Source of the DNA: Sepioteuthis lessoniana
Lineage: Eukaryota > Mollusca > Cephalopoda > Myopsida > Loliginidae
Assembly: GCA_963585895.1 (NCBI GenBank)
Contig: CAUZXS010005791.1
Location: 1,987,195 to 2,051,194 of the forward strand
Reading direction: 5' to 3'
Length of the DNA stretch: 64,000 bases
Below, in pieces: positions 12,625 through 24,408 of the stretch. Position 1 is the first letter of the stretch; the number at the start of each line of letters is the position of its first letter. Made by a program: the position numbers and the translations under genes. The notes below the pieces were generated by a model. That model saw only the letters and a program-made list of their open reading frames with translations, was not told the origin of the DNA and made no database searches.

Positions 12625-14235
12625 GTGTTAATAATTCCCTTAACTTTACTAACTATAACAAAGGACACTAATGTTGAGTGGCGAAAAAATTTTGAATGTA
12701 AAAACCGAGATGAGAACAATAGTTCGAGACATATAAATGCTTCTCTTAACTTTACCAACTATAAAATCGACATCTGTGGACGATCGGAACGAAGAGTGGC
12801 TGGGGCATGGTGACTATAACAACCAAGATGAGGACCGTAGTTAGAGACATGTAAATAATTTCCTTTAATTTACAAACTAAGATAAAGAAACATGAGGTAG
12901 GCTGGTGAGTAGAGTCTGGAAAAATGTGATAATAATGGCGATGGTGAGGACAACAGTTAGAGACAAATTGATAACTCCCTCATGTTTACCGACTATGACA
13001 AAGGACACCTGATGAAGGCCGGAAATAAAAGTCATAAAAACTTTGTGGCTATAAAAACAAAAGTAGAGGCATGTAAATAATTCCCTTAACTTTACCAACT
13101 ATGACAAATTACACCTGAAGAAGGCTGGAGAGTGGCGGGAACATTGTGACTATAACAACCGAGAAGACAATAGAGGCATGTAAATAATTCCCCAAAGTTT
13201 ATCAACAATGACAAAGGACACCGAAAGAAGACCATAGAGTAGAGCAGCAAAAATATTATGATTTTATCAACCCAGATGAGGACAATAGTTAAAGACATTT
13301 AAATAATTCCCTTACGTTTTCCAACTATGGTAAAGGTCGCCGGAGGACGACCGGGAGTAGAGTGGCTGGAACATTGTTACGATAACAAGATGACAACAAT
13401 AGTTAGAGACATGTAAATGATTACCTAAACTTTACCAACTATTACAAAGAACCCCCATGGAAGGCCAGAGAGCAGAGTAGCTTAAAAAAGTGAATGTAAC
13501 AACCAAGATGCGGACAATAGTTAGAGATATGTAAATAATTCCCTTTAGTTTACCAACTACGATAAAGGACACCTAGGGGAGGCCGGAGAGTAGAGTGGCT
13601 GGAACATTATTGATTATAGCAAACAAGATGAAGACAATAGTTAAAGACATGAAACTAATTCCATTAACTTTACCAAATATGACAAAGGACCTCTACGGAA
13701 ACCAGAGAGTAGAGTCGTTAAAACATTGCGAATGTAACAACCAAGATAAAGACAATAGTTAGATACATGCAAATAATTCCCCTAATTTTATTAACTACGT
13801 CAAAAGACGTCTGAGGAAGGTCGGAGAGTAAAGTGGCCAAACATTATGAACGTAACAACCAAGATGCGGACAATAGTTAGAGATATGTAAATAATTCCCT
13901 TAAGTCTACCAAGTATGACAAAGGACACCCGAGGAAGGTCGGAGAGTGAAGTGGCCAAACATTGTGGCTATAACAACAACAACGAGGGCAAAAATTAGAA
14001 CAGCGTAAATAATTCCCTTAAGTTGACAAAATATAACAAAGAACATCTGAGGAAGGTTGGAGAGTAGAGTGGCTGTAACATTGTGACAATAACAATTAAG
14101 ATGAGGACAATAGTCATAGACATGTAAATAATTCCCTAAAGTTTACCATCTATGACAAAGGATACCTACGGAATACCAAGGAGTAAGGTGGCCAAAGCAT
14201 TGTGAATATATCAACCAAACTGAGGACAATTGTCT
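12625..14235. repeat. 120-bp satellite, left block
   Basis: Diverged tandem copies of about 107-120 bp. Landmarks recur in each unit: AATAATTCCCTTAACTTTAC, CAACTATGACAAAGGACACC, AGGAAGGCCGGAGAGTAGAG, ACAACCAAGATGAGGACAAT and AGTTAGAGACATGTAAATAA. The best unit length I can count is 120 bp. Copies differ by many substitutions and small indels, so the array is old. It continues after an interruption at 14970. Confidence 0.92.
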
Positions 14236-14968
14236 TTTACATTAAAAACCCTCAAGGGTTACTTCCTCCAGGTGATCCTATTTTAGCAGAAGGACTATCC
14301 TTAAATTTTCACTCGCCCAGGGACTTCTGATTGTGTCCTTTTCTCTCCAGATTTCTATATAGATTCCATCTTCTCTATTTTAACTTTAGAATACGGACCA
14401 AAACGGTAGGAGCCTTAATTCAAGTTATTTTAGATTAGCGTCACAACAATTTTACGTCATAATTTACGTCTTTCTTTTACGGATATTTAGAAGAATACTC
14501 TTTTAGTGTTGACAATTCCTTGTAAATAAATACGCTTGGCTCTTTAAACGTTGTATCTGTCTCATGTCAGTAATATTTCTCCTTAATTCAATTTTCTGTC
14601 ATTGTAAATTCAGTAACTATTTCTTTATTTACTCATTAGCTATGTCTCTGACGTTACTGTGTTAGATTTTTCACGTTAGCATTTTTGTATAAATTCGTCA
14701 GATCCCGTGACATTGTCCTAGTTAGTACTCAAAGTAAGCCCATTTATTTACTGTATTCTCTCCTTTCAACTTATTTGCAAATGTATTACTCCTTCAGTTT
14801 TTACATCTTTCTTCAGTTAATAAACCTACAGACAGCAGCAATTCTTCTTCAAAGTCTTTACTATGAGAACGTATTTAACTACGTGACATAAACAGGATTT
14901 GACGTTTCGAGAAAACTAGGATTGTATACTGCGGAAGCGACGGCAATATTAACTATTGCCGTCGCAAT
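14236..14968. mobile_element. Unclassified insertion inside the 120-bp satellite
   Basis: About 730 bp with no satellite units replaces part of the array. It ends in a perfect 12-bp stem (GCGACGGCAATA at 14937-14948, TATTGCCGTCGC at 14954-14965) with a 5-nt loop, immediately before satellite sequence resumes. Sequence near 14520 (TGTAAATAAATACGC) looks like a polyadenylation region, so a solo LTR is one option. A terminal hairpin also occurs in Helitron-type ends, but I see no CTRR terminus. No coding capacity was recognised. Confidence 0.5.
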
Positions 14969-16215
14969 ATAATAATTCCCTTAATTTTACCAACTCTGAC
15001 AAAGAACATTTGAGAAAGGCCGGAGACTAGAGAGGTCAAAACATCGTAAATGTAAGAACCAAGACGAAGATACTAGTTAGAGATGTAAATAATTCTCTTT
15101 AGTTTATCAACTATGACAAATGAAACATGAGGAAGGCCGGAGGGTTGAGTGGCTGGAACATTATGATTGTAACAATCAAGATGGGGATAATAGAGACATG
15201 TAAATAATTCCCTTATGATCACCAACTAGGATAAAGGTCACTTCAGGAGGGCTGGTGACTAAAATGGAAAAAAATGTGAATGTAACAAACAAGATGAAGA
15301 AAATAGTTACAGACATGTAAATAATTCCCTTAACTTTACCAACTATGACAAAGAACACCTGAGGAAGGGCAGAAAGTTGAGAAGCAAAAAAATTGATAAT
15401 AAAACAAGCAAGATGAGGACAATAGTTAGAGACATGTAAATAATTCCCTTAACTTTACCAGTTATGACGAAGGACACATGAGAATAGAGTGGCTATAACA
15501 ACCAAAATGAAGACAATGGGCTGGGACATGTAAATAATTCCCATAAGTTTACCAACTATGATAAAGGTCACCCGAGGAAGACCAAAGAGAAGAGTAGGTT
15601 AAACATTATGACTATAACAACCAAGGTGAAATTAGAGATATATAAATAATTCCCTTAAGTTTACCAACTGTGACAAAGGACCTCTAAGGAAGACCTGAGA
15701 GTAGAGTCGTCAAAAATTATGACTATGACGAAGATGAGGACAACAGAGACACGTAAATAATTCCCTTAAGTTTACCAACTATGATAATGGACATCTGAGA
15801 AAGGTCGGACAGTTGGGTTGCTGGAATATTGGGACTATAACAACCAAGATGAAAACAATTGTTAGAGACGTGTTAATAATTCCCAAGATTTTTTCCTGAA
15901 GTAGGCCGGAGAGTAGAGTGGCCAAAACATTGACAATAACAACCAAAATGAGGATAATAGTTAGAAACATGTAAATAATTCCCTTAAGTTTACCATCTAA
16001 GACAAAGAACCCCTAAGGAAAACCAGAAAGTAGAGTGATCAAAACATTGTGACTGTAACGGCCAAGATGAAGACAATAGAGACAAATGAATAATTTTCAT
16101 TACTTTACCAACAATGACAAAGGACACCTGAGCAAAGACGGAGAGTTGAGTGGCCAAAGCATTTTGAATTTAACATCCAATATGAAAACAATAGTGTGGG
16201 ACACTTAAATAGTGT
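14969..16215. repeat. 120-bp satellite, right block
   Basis: The same landmarks as the left block resume in the same orientation, starting AATAATTCCCTTAATTTTACC and fading at about 16215. About ten units are present, several of them truncated. Confidence 0.92.
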
Positions 16216-16719
16216 AAATCTGTGTGCTATTTTTTAAATAATTTTGTTAAGTTATAAATTTTGTTTGTTTTGTTATTGTTATTTCATTGATTTTTTCCAT
16301 ATTATTGAAATCCACAGGGAAAAGTGGGTTCTTGAATCTTAGTTAAGCAACCAGTCTGAATTTAAACTGCTTAATAATTGACTTTATGTCTCAATCTGCT
16401 CGTGATGGACGGCCTGAGTACATAATTACTCTTCAGTATGTTTATTTCATGAACTAAATCTTGACATTTATCAAGCTTGATGTTTTCATACAAGATACTG
16501 TTCAGACAATTGAACTTCATTTTCTTGTTTACAGTACTCTAGTAAAATCTTTCCCTAAGTCTTCAACAATCACAATTTTCTGTCACCATGTAGTTTCCTT
16601 TTTTGAATGTAAAGATAAGTTTCCTTTTTCTGATTCACTATTTCACGTGGCTTAGAATATAACAATTACATTCCTTACAGAAGGGTAAGACTCCCTTCCC
16701 TACTCAAAACGATAAATTT

Positions 16720-16772
<53 letters not shown>

Positions 16773-18039
16773 TTTAAAATTTAGTTGAAGTTTAATAAAA
16801 GTTTTTAACACAACAGTTTTATTCATAAGTCTCAACCGTGAATGTTTGAGCCGTTGGTTGGCAGTTCTTTAGATAATATCTTGGCCTAGTCGGCTGTGAC
16901 TGTAGAATACACCGACTGCATCTCTGCAGAGTGGTAAGATTCTCCCCAACGAGTATCCAGGGTATGACACTAAACAATCTGATGGCGAGGCTCCAGGAAT
17001 ACCCGTTCGTTGCCATCGCTCCCAGGTTTACTCTGGCTTAGAATGGTAGCACCTGATAAGGTCCTATCTATGGGTGAAATAGAACTAAACTCTATATTTA
17101 TGCTACACTGAATTACTTAAAATAGATCTGTTAATATATATATATATATAAATGGATTTGGCATTAAATAACCGACAATAGTTGATATGTCATAAAATCA
17201 AACTAAACACTACCAAGATAATTTCTTCTTCATAAAACGATGACACAGTACAATAACAAATTGTTGTCCGAGAAAAAAAATTTATTTCCAAGCATTTTAT
17301 TTATTTGTGATAAAACTGCTAGTTACTTTAAAAATAACTTCATTAAACAAAATAAACAATCGCTGAAACCGAATTTCTTCTTTAGGTTTTCTGAATTTTT
17401 GACACAAGGAATCTAAATCTGTGTGAAACGTGATAGTGAAATGATAACAATCTAAACAAACAGTACAATTACACAGGGAAACCTCGAGAGTGTTTATTTT
17501 TATGGAATCCACAACAAAAACTGGGAGCACTGTTGAATAGAGCGAGTTTTCAGCTACAAATCACTATTCTTTTATACTGTGGTCCCTACTTACAATGCAT
17601 TTTCAGGAGAAATTAATAAAAGCCTGCATGTAATAGAACTGCTCTAAAATAAAAAAATAAAGATAAAAGCAAAAACGAAATTAAAATAAGAATACAGCTT
17701 GAAATATTCATGTATATATGCATTTTATGGAGTTTGAAATTGAGTAACTTGAATTAGTTGGTTTCTGCATCTGTTTACAAGACGGCAAAAATTTTAATTT
17801 GATTTATTATATTAATTGGTATATCATCAATTTTAAGTAATTATTAAATGTTCTATAAAAAATCATGGTATTTAATTGCATGAATTATGATATAGTTAAA
17901 AGCAAAGTGTCCGAGTTATAATTTTCAAAATATCATCCAATCTGTAGATACTTGTTCAGTCATGGGCAAATCGAATGGCTCACGTAAGACTTTTTAAAAA
18001 GATTTTTTTTAACAAAAAAGGTTCTGAACGAGAGAAATA
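16216..18039. other. AT-rich spacer with microsatellites and one GC-richer patch
   Basis: No gene is supported. (TA)n runs lie at 16721-16770 and 17134-17150. About 16810-17040 is more GC-balanced and includes an open minus-strand frame of 65 codons (16819-17016) that I do not recognise. It may be a mobile-element fragment. Confidence 0.45.
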
Positions 18040-18088
18040 GGGAAAAAATTATCTTTCTTTTGGAAAAAAAAAAGATAATTTTTTTCCC
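18040..18088. repeat. Imperfect inverted repeat
   Basis: GGGAAAAAATTATCTTT (from 18040) is followed by AAAGATAATTTTTTTCCC (18071-18088), so about 17 bp can pair around a short A/T-rich loop. It lies about 160 bp beyond the 3' end of the neighbouring LINE. No role is evident. Confidence 0.8.
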
Positions 18089-18249
18089 AGTTTTTAAGGC
18101 AAATGTACAGTCAGCAAAGGATTGGGACTGAGACTGCAGGAAATAAGAGGACTTGAAACTATAATTTTTTCAAAATATTAGAATTACACGTTGATAGAAA
18201 TACATGAAACCATATAATGATTAGTATCAGATAGATATATTCAAAATCA

Positions 18250-20320
18250 TAACTGTGTGCGAACAAACGCTCAATAATGCAGTCGTTTGGATCTTCTCCA
18301 CTCGTCCTCTTAGATTCAATCCTCTGGTGACTGAACCGGGAGCGCCAATTACAATTGGTATCGCCGTCACTTTCATTTACGTACTTATCCTTCTTTTCGT
18401 TTTCTTAACCACGATTCAGCAGGTTCTCTTTTTTTGTTGACAATCACTAGGTCTGGTCGTCTGGCCGAGATTAGGTGATCCGTTTCTATCTCAAAATCCC
18501 ACAGAATTTGGGTATGTAGTATTTGTTCGTATGGTCAATTTCTTGCACAATTCTCAGACTATATATTCTCATATTAAGGTTTCCAATCATTCGTTTTTGA
18601 CACACAGTTTGATGTCGTTCATGTATATTAGGTAATTGATCTTTTCTTGCTATTTACAAAGTTTGTATCCGACTGTGCACCTCCTAAGAATGTGGTTGGT
18701 GGTATGATCGCTATCATAAATAGTAATGGTAATAGTGCATCTCCCTTGAATATACCTCTTTGGATCTTCGCTTCAGCTTAGCGTTTCCCTCTTGCTGTTA
18801 ATTCTTTTCTGTAGGTTTTCAAGGTTTTCTCGATAAAGTTTATAACTTCGGTTGATATCTTGTACATTGTGAGGCAGCTAATTATCCAGTTTTGCGGAAC
18901 CATATTATACGTTTTTTGTTTTCAATCCAAGCTATTGCTAGATTTTTCCGTCTTGTCTTGCAGCATCCTTTCATGCGTCTCTGGATTCTTGCAGCATCCT
19001 TTCTATTCCTCGGAGAACAATCTGTGGCTTGTTAGCGATTAATAAATCTCTTCCCGAATGCACAAGTACATTAGTATTTTCCAATCATAGGTAGGGAAGT
19101 TATGGATCTGTAGTTTTTTGTGGTAGTTCCTTTTAGAGGGTCTTTTTGGATCAATATGGGTTTCACTTTGATCAACCATTCGGGTACCTGTGCTTCTTGT
19201 AGGCATCTGTTCATTTCTAGTGCTAGTCTGTTGTAAATGGAAGTAAATTTCTTGAACCAGAATCCATGTATTCCATCGTGGCCTGGCGTTTTCTAATTTG
19301 ATATTTTTTTAGTATTGTTTTAAGTAAATCGGTGTATATTTCCGCTTTCGGACCTTCTTCGAGTCCTAATTCTTTTGTCATATTGCTTATCCATTCGGCT
19401 TTTTTGTTATGTTCTCTTAGTTGCCATATTTTAGTCTAAAATTGATCGGTTTCTCTTGCATCCGGTTGTTGGTGTGTTTTTGTGTAATCTTTTCTTTCGT
19501 TGTTTTGCAATGTCTTATTTTGTCTGCATCATTTTACCCTTTGTCGATATCTTTTTAATCTTTCTTCTTTCACCAGTACTTTCTGGTTTATTTCCTTAAG
19601 TCCTGTCGTTATTTTTCCTTGTATTGCCTTTTCCTTTTTGTCCCTACATGTTCCAGTGTCTTTCCTTTATTTTATCAATTTGGCCTGTTTTCGAAGATTT
19701 TTTTTTATCTGTGTTTCCAGTCGATTTTCCCATCCTGGTTTTAATTTTTTCTTCGTGCTAGTGTGGTGTTTCTATTTTCCGAAGTTGGCGGTTTATTTCG
19801 GTTAGACTGTTTTCGTTTGTCAATATTTGGTGTGTCAGAAATTTTATAACAATCTAGTTAATTATTTATTTTCTGGTATATTTCTAGTATTTCTAGGTCA
19901 GAAAAGCAACCTCTCTTTATAATTGTCCAAACTTGGTCAGCAAGTCTTTGGCTAATTGTCTGAAAATTAGTGCATTCATGCCAGATTTCTATAATTCTTT
20001 TTCTATATCCTCTTTGCGTAGGGTTGTTCTTAAAATAACAGTGTAGTGCAAGTTGTTTGTCCATGTTTTGTGTTTGCGTCTCTGATTTGTCTGGTTCTTT
20101 AATCGTCATTCGTGTACCAGAAAAAAAGAACAGGTAACATTCGCAGGATGACGAGAAGGTCTTCCATGTTGGCTACCAGGAGAGCACCTGCCGATCCTGT
20201 CACCTAAGCCTGTTTCCTGGGTCCCACCTTGTGTTATATTTTGATTCAACATTTTTATCATGGGTGGTATATTGTTGCAATACCAGACCCAGGGGTTTAA
20301 AATCTGCGCGCCTGACACAG
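18250..20320 (-). pseudogene. LINE copy A: type-1-like retrotransposon pol, internally deleted
   Basis: Read on the minus strand from 20320 down, pieces of one LINE pol appear in order. First is IIEIWHECTNFQTISQRLAD with DLEILEIYQKINN (20109-19858). Then comes NKKAEWISNMTKELEGLEEG (about 19400-19340) and PGHDGIHGFWFKKF near 19280, a typical start of the reverse-transcriptase fingers. Then WLIKVKPILIQKDPLKGTTT, NYRSITSLPMIGK, and AKIQRGIFKGDALLPLLF near 18770. The catalytic motif reads YMND (18614-18625) instead of YMDD. Directly after it, near 18540-18600, the sequence jumps to the far C-terminal nuclease region (ETDHLISARRPDLVIV near 18440-18480), so roughly 1 kb is deleted. Many frameshifts and stops are present. 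Plausible 5' sequence with a short open frame lies at 20106-20318. Confidence 0.85.
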
Positions 20321-20990
20321 AAGTGACCTTGTTTTCTTAAAGTAAATTCTTAAGCGGGTCACCAAAAAGGAAGGGTCCTCTGCTTTCTTTTTCTCCTCTT
20401 AAATCTTGTCATTCCCTCCCGTTTATTCTTTAAGTTTTAACTTGGTATAAGTCCACTTTTATGTTGATTTTGAAATTCAGAGGTATTTTAGATCCTGAGC
20501 AATTGACTAGTGGGGCCAGTTATCATAGGATTAAGCTCTGTAAGGATTATTTCAATCTGGTTATACTTAGACTGACAAATAACAATAGTAATTACATTAA
20601 AACCAGCGGCAGATGCAAATATTTGAGCGACAATTTAGTTACCTTCTCGGGTTGTCAGTTTGGGATTAGAGCATGATAGTAAGCAGCTTTCCATTTCTTA
20701 GACTTTTCACTTGGCTTCTAAGAAAATTTGTGTGAGCATTTATGTTTCTTTCCCCTGGCTTTTTTCTTCTCCTACCCTCTCTAATCATAATTACTTTACA
20801 AGAAACGAAAGAATTTAACTTAACAGGTATTACCCTTACACAGACAATAATATTAATAATTATTATTGTATCATTATTATTATAGCAAGTGTTTTACGCT
20901 AATTCTAACAAGTAGGTTTTCACTGAAGTCTGAGTAATAGCAAGTCTCCTTAGGTCTACAAAAATCTCTTAAGTATTTTTTGATTAATTT
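20321..20990. other. Spacer between two LINE copies
   Basis: No gene is recognised. It could include the 5' untranslated part of LINE copy A on the minus strand. The + strand frame at 20461-20676 (71 codons) has no recognisable motif. Confidence 0.4.
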
Positions 20991-22640
20991 ATTCAGCATT
21001 GTTGATCTTAGAAGTTGATGTGGTCTACATAGTTTCGATTCTTCCTCTGATCACCAGTTTCTCCAGTTTCCTTTCCCAGCCCTTAAGGACCGTTCAAAAC
21101 GCCCCAATAATGATTGATGTCACCGTTCCACAGTTTTTTCAGCTCTCTGGCAAGGTCCAAGTATTTGTTTATCTTTTCGTTTTATTTCACTTTGTAGCCC
21201 GCGGGAAAACATAATCCTCAAGACAAAAAGTGTTCTTTTTTTTGTAAATCAACACTAATTCTGGTCTTCTTGCGGAGACTGAATGATCCATTTGTATCTC
21301 AAAATTTCAACAATTCTAGTTTGTGCGTATATCATTGACCAATATAGCTAGATTTTGATCTCTTACTCAGTTCCAAGTGGAACACCCTTGAGTCGAGCCT
21401 TTTCTTGGACTCCTTCTTTGTCAGTTTGCTGCATTCGCTTATTATCTGTTTTATATCTGTCATCATTTAACCTACATTTCATATTTTGTCATGTTATCAA
21501 ATTTTGCTTTGATGCTATTTGTTCTCATGGCATTTTGTGCTGCTATTAAAAGAGATTCCCTTTCTCTCTTTAAATTTCCTTCTTCTTAGCCATGTCCAGG
21601 TTATCTCATTTGCAATTTCCTTAGTTTGTCGCTTGAAATATTCATTCACTTGTTTTTCTTCCTATATTTGTTTTCTAGATATGGTTGTTTTACTATTTGT
21701 CCTTAAACTTTTTACTTTGATAACCAAATGTAGCTCTCAGTGTTTTCTATGAGACGTTTAAGAGCCGTTCGTGGCTCTGAAATCGCATTTAAAATAAAAG
21801 TTAAAATCTTGTACAGACGTGTGAGTAGACACCTATAATTTGCTTTGAACTGTGAAAGGGTTAAGTTATTTCTGTTGATATTGCTGTTACTGGCTGTTGT
21901 AATTAATCTTTCATTGCTCTTTTTGAATAGGGTTCTAGTTTCTGAAATGCTGGCGACTCCTCTTCCTCCTTCTTTTCTCGACTCATAGTCAATCTGTATC
22001 ATCTCTCGGGGGTAAGGCCCTGAGGCATCGTTATCAATTTCCTTGTTCTTGGGTCTATTTTTCTTAGTCCTCCTCCTTGTCTATTTTTAAAATGGTTCGG
22101 TATGTCACAAAAAGGATTGCCTAGGCGTTTATTCATTTGATGAGATTTATGCTGCAGAGTTTTATTTCAAGAGGTTTTCTTGTTTTTCTGAAGTACTTTC
22201 TTATTTTTTATTTCACCTCTGCTTGATGGTGTTCGCTTCCATTATTTCCAGTTATTTGTAGTTTTCCTTTTGTCCAAACGTTCTGACGCATTCCAGATGG
22301 AGTAGTTCTATTTCTCTCGTTGTTTCTCCCTTTTTTCATTATCAGCTTGGTATATCTTTCTATGCCAAATTCCATTCTAATATCCTGGCTGTAAATTCTT
22401 ACAGTTCGTATAAGGGTTTCTGGTTCTTTTTCCTTTTTGGCAAATAATATCATTGATATACATAAAGCAGTTTATCTTTTCTTTTGAAATTTGTTGGTCC
22501 TTGTGCATTTCCTAAGTGACTAAGTTGCGTATATGGTATTTTTATTACGGTCCATTTTGTAAAGATAAAACATTTTAAAATGAATAACGGAACTTCCCGC
22601 TGGATCCTTCTCATGCCAAAGGAAGAAAAAAGAATAGTGT
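20991..22640 (-). pseudogene. LINE copy B: same family as copy A, 5'-truncated
   Basis: On the minus strand from about 22640: RRIQREVP-like sequence, then a block ending SKEKINCFMYIND (catalytic motif YIND at 22449-22460 instead of YMDD). LFAKKEKEPETLIRTVRIYS and QDIRMEFGIE (22453-22300) follow, the block after the catalytic motif. Next are KEGGRGVASISETRT (near 21970), then DHSVSARR and IRGRIETM near 21280-21030, the C-terminal nuclease region. It overlaps copy A in the parts after the catalytic motif, so the two are separate insertions of one family. Many stops and frameshifts are present. The 3' end lies near 20991. Confidence 0.85.
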
Positions 22641-22695
22641 CGCAGCCGCGTATACCTGGTTTAAACACCCGCCCGGCAAACTGGTTGGTTAAAGC

Positions 22696-22869
22696 TGTTA
22701 AAAAGAGGTAAATCTAGTTAGATAACCAAAGCAGTTGTTTTGTATAACTCTCCTTTTTGTAAAATAAAATTAATCTTCTATTCTCCTTTTCAAGAAGCAC
22801 ACGTGTTTTATTTTCCTTCGTCTAATTTCGCTTTACATATCCTTATCTTAAGACATGGCAACTTCAACA
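22696..22869 (+). repeat. Copia 5' LTR (174 bp)
   Basis: TG...CA termini are present and the match to 48206-48368 runs end to end. Compared with the 3' LTR it carries 11 extra bases in GTTGTTTTGTATAACTCTCC (near 22736-22755). GTAAAATAAAATTAATC near 22760 could serve polyadenylation. The probable gag ATG (22855-22857) lies inside the LTR, 15 bp before its end. Confidence 0.95.
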
Positions 22870-23640
22870 GGTTATGGGCTTAGCAGAAGAGGTAATCGAA
22901 GTCAATGGAGCAGGTTATTATTTGACGGAGATGAGACCAAATATGAAATTTGGGAAACAAAATTTTTAGGGGATCTCCACGTGTTGGGTTTAAAGGACAC
23001 CATTTTAGGTTAAAACCTTAACGGAGACGAAACAGATACGGAAAGGAATGAGGAAGCATTTAACGAACTGATTCCTGGATGACAGAAGCCTGTCCCTTAT
23101 CATAAGAGAAGCCTCGGACAATGAAAGAGAAGCTCTGAGGATATTGCGTGACCATTACGCAGGTAAGTAAAAACCAAGAATTATTTCTTTATATATCGAA
23201 TTAACGTCACTAAAAAAGGAACAGAATGAAGGTGTTACTGATTATATCATCAGAACAGAAGCAACTAAGAAATGCCGGAGAAACATTAAGCGATGGTTTA
23301 ATAATCGCCATGGTTCTAAAAGGACGATCTAGAACATTTAATCCTTTTTTTATATATATGTGACTCATAGCAGTAAGGAGCTAACGTTCTCTGAATTCAA
23401 AACGCAACTTCGAAGTTTCGAGGATACGGATAAATATCATCAAAACTCAAATGATGACAATGTTATGAAATTAGCCAATCCATTTTCAAAAATGAGTGAA
23501 GAAGTTTCGTGTTTTAAGTGTAATGGAAAAGGACATGTAGCAAAAATATGTCCTAATAATTTCAAGAAAAATAAAAAGTGATGTAACTACTGCAAAAGAC
23601 AGACCCATGTGAGGGAGTCATGTCGCTATAAAAAGCAAGA
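22855..23640 (+). pseudogene. gag: Copia gag (capsid and double zinc-knuckle nucleocapsid), broken
   Basis: Gag packages the element RNA. From ATG 22855 (inside the LTR) the frame reads MATSTGYGLSRRGNRSQW, then FDGDETKYEIWETKFLGDL, a typical copia capsid start. An in-frame TAA follows at 23011-23013 and frameshifts lie near 23080, 23165 and 23265. Later blocks are recognisable: [52 protein letters not shown]. Two CCHC knuckles end it: CFKCNGKGHVAKIC (about 23510-23550) and CNYCKRQTHVRESC (about 23585-23625). A TGA at 23579-23581 separates them, and a CGA-to-TGA change would explain it. Two consecutive knuckles are less usual than one. Confidence 0.88.
22870..22884 (+). promoter_or_regulatory. 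Primer binding site for an initiator-Met tRNA half-molecule
   Basis: GGTTATGGGCTTAGC directly abuts the LTR. It matches 13 of 15 positions of the complement of the anticodon-arm region of eukaryotic initiator-Met tRNA (GCTGGGCCCATAACC). Drosophila copia is known to prime from this internal, cleaved-tRNA site rather than from the tRNA 3' end. The match is read from sequence; use as a primer is inferred from the family. Confidence 0.85.
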
Positions 23641-24324
23641 TACCATCAAAGCAGCAGCAGAAGAAGATAGTTCATTTGTTTTTAAAATAAATGATCGACC
23701 ACAGAGAACCGTTGAAAGTAAGAGAAGTATGATTGATACGGGGGCTACCTCACACATTATAAAGGATATTGAGAGATTCAAAAATGTTGATGACGCATTC
23801 CAACATGATAACCATTTTATAGAACTGGCTGACGGTACCAAGACGAATTGGGTCGCTTTAAAACGAGGTGACGCTGAGATATGCCTGGTGAATGCGAACG
23901 GAAACAAGGAGTCTGTCACCCTAAAGGGGGCATTATTTATACCTTCCTACCCACAGGATATATTTTCTGTCATGTCTGCCTCGCCAAACGGGGCGGCTAT
24001 AACATTCAAGAAAAACAAGAAGGAGCTGATTCATAAAAATGGAACAAAATTTAATATATTCGTCCACAACAGGCTATATTATTTAATGTCTACAACGAAC
24101 AAATCGGAAGATAGTTGCCAGGGCTGCTATGATATAAATACTTGGCATTAGAAAATTGCCAAATGTGGTTAATGGAATGAAAATTGAAGAAAAAATAGGC
24201 TCTCTAAACAAGAACTGTGAAATCTGTATCCAGGGAAAATTTTCTCAGAGCAGAAATAGACAATCTGACAGACGTGCAGCATCTAACTTTGAATTAATAC
24301 ACACTGACTTGGCTGGCCCTATAG
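23641..24324 (+). pseudogene. pol: Copia protease and N-terminal integrase, cut by the nested insertion
   Basis: The aspartic protease active site is MIDTGATSH (about 23729-23755), as in copia elements. The ELADGTKT and LFIPSYPQDIFSVMSAS blocks follow. The pre-integrase zinc domain should be HHCC. NTWH (ending 24148) supplies one His, but a stop (24149-24151) follows and the next residues are already LPNVVNGM. So about 11 residues including the second His are missing. CEICIQGKFSQSRN supplies the two Cys. The catalytic core starts with HTDLAGPI (24300-24323), which contains the first catalytic Asp. The frame is cut inside the next codon at 24324 by the 21.5-kb insertion and resumes at 45819. 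Confidence 0.9.
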
Positions 24325-24394
24325 TGTGGAAATTTGTTAAGGAACTTGTAATCCTGTTTCAGCGAATACCATCAGCCACTAGGGGTCACGTGGT

Positions 24395-24408
24395 CGCCAC
24401 TATAAAAG
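24395..24408 (+). promoter_or_regulatory. Putative TATA box of the LTR-like element
   Basis: CCACTATAAAAGAGGG lies at this position. The same TATAAAA context, preceded by GGTCACGTG and followed by AGGGTCA, recurs at 56587 in the related element. It lies about 200 bp upstream of the satellite, so a transcript starting here would run straight into the array. Confidence 0.6.

Noticed and set aside
14937..14965. Rho-independent-type terminator hairpin
   Set aside because: The context is eukaryotic, there is no T tract directly after the stem, and the hairpin sits at an insertion boundary.
18255..19805. The + strand open frames here (18255-18440, 18860-19042, 19500-19805)
   Set aside because: They lie opposite the minus-strand LINE coding relics, which explain the sequence far better.
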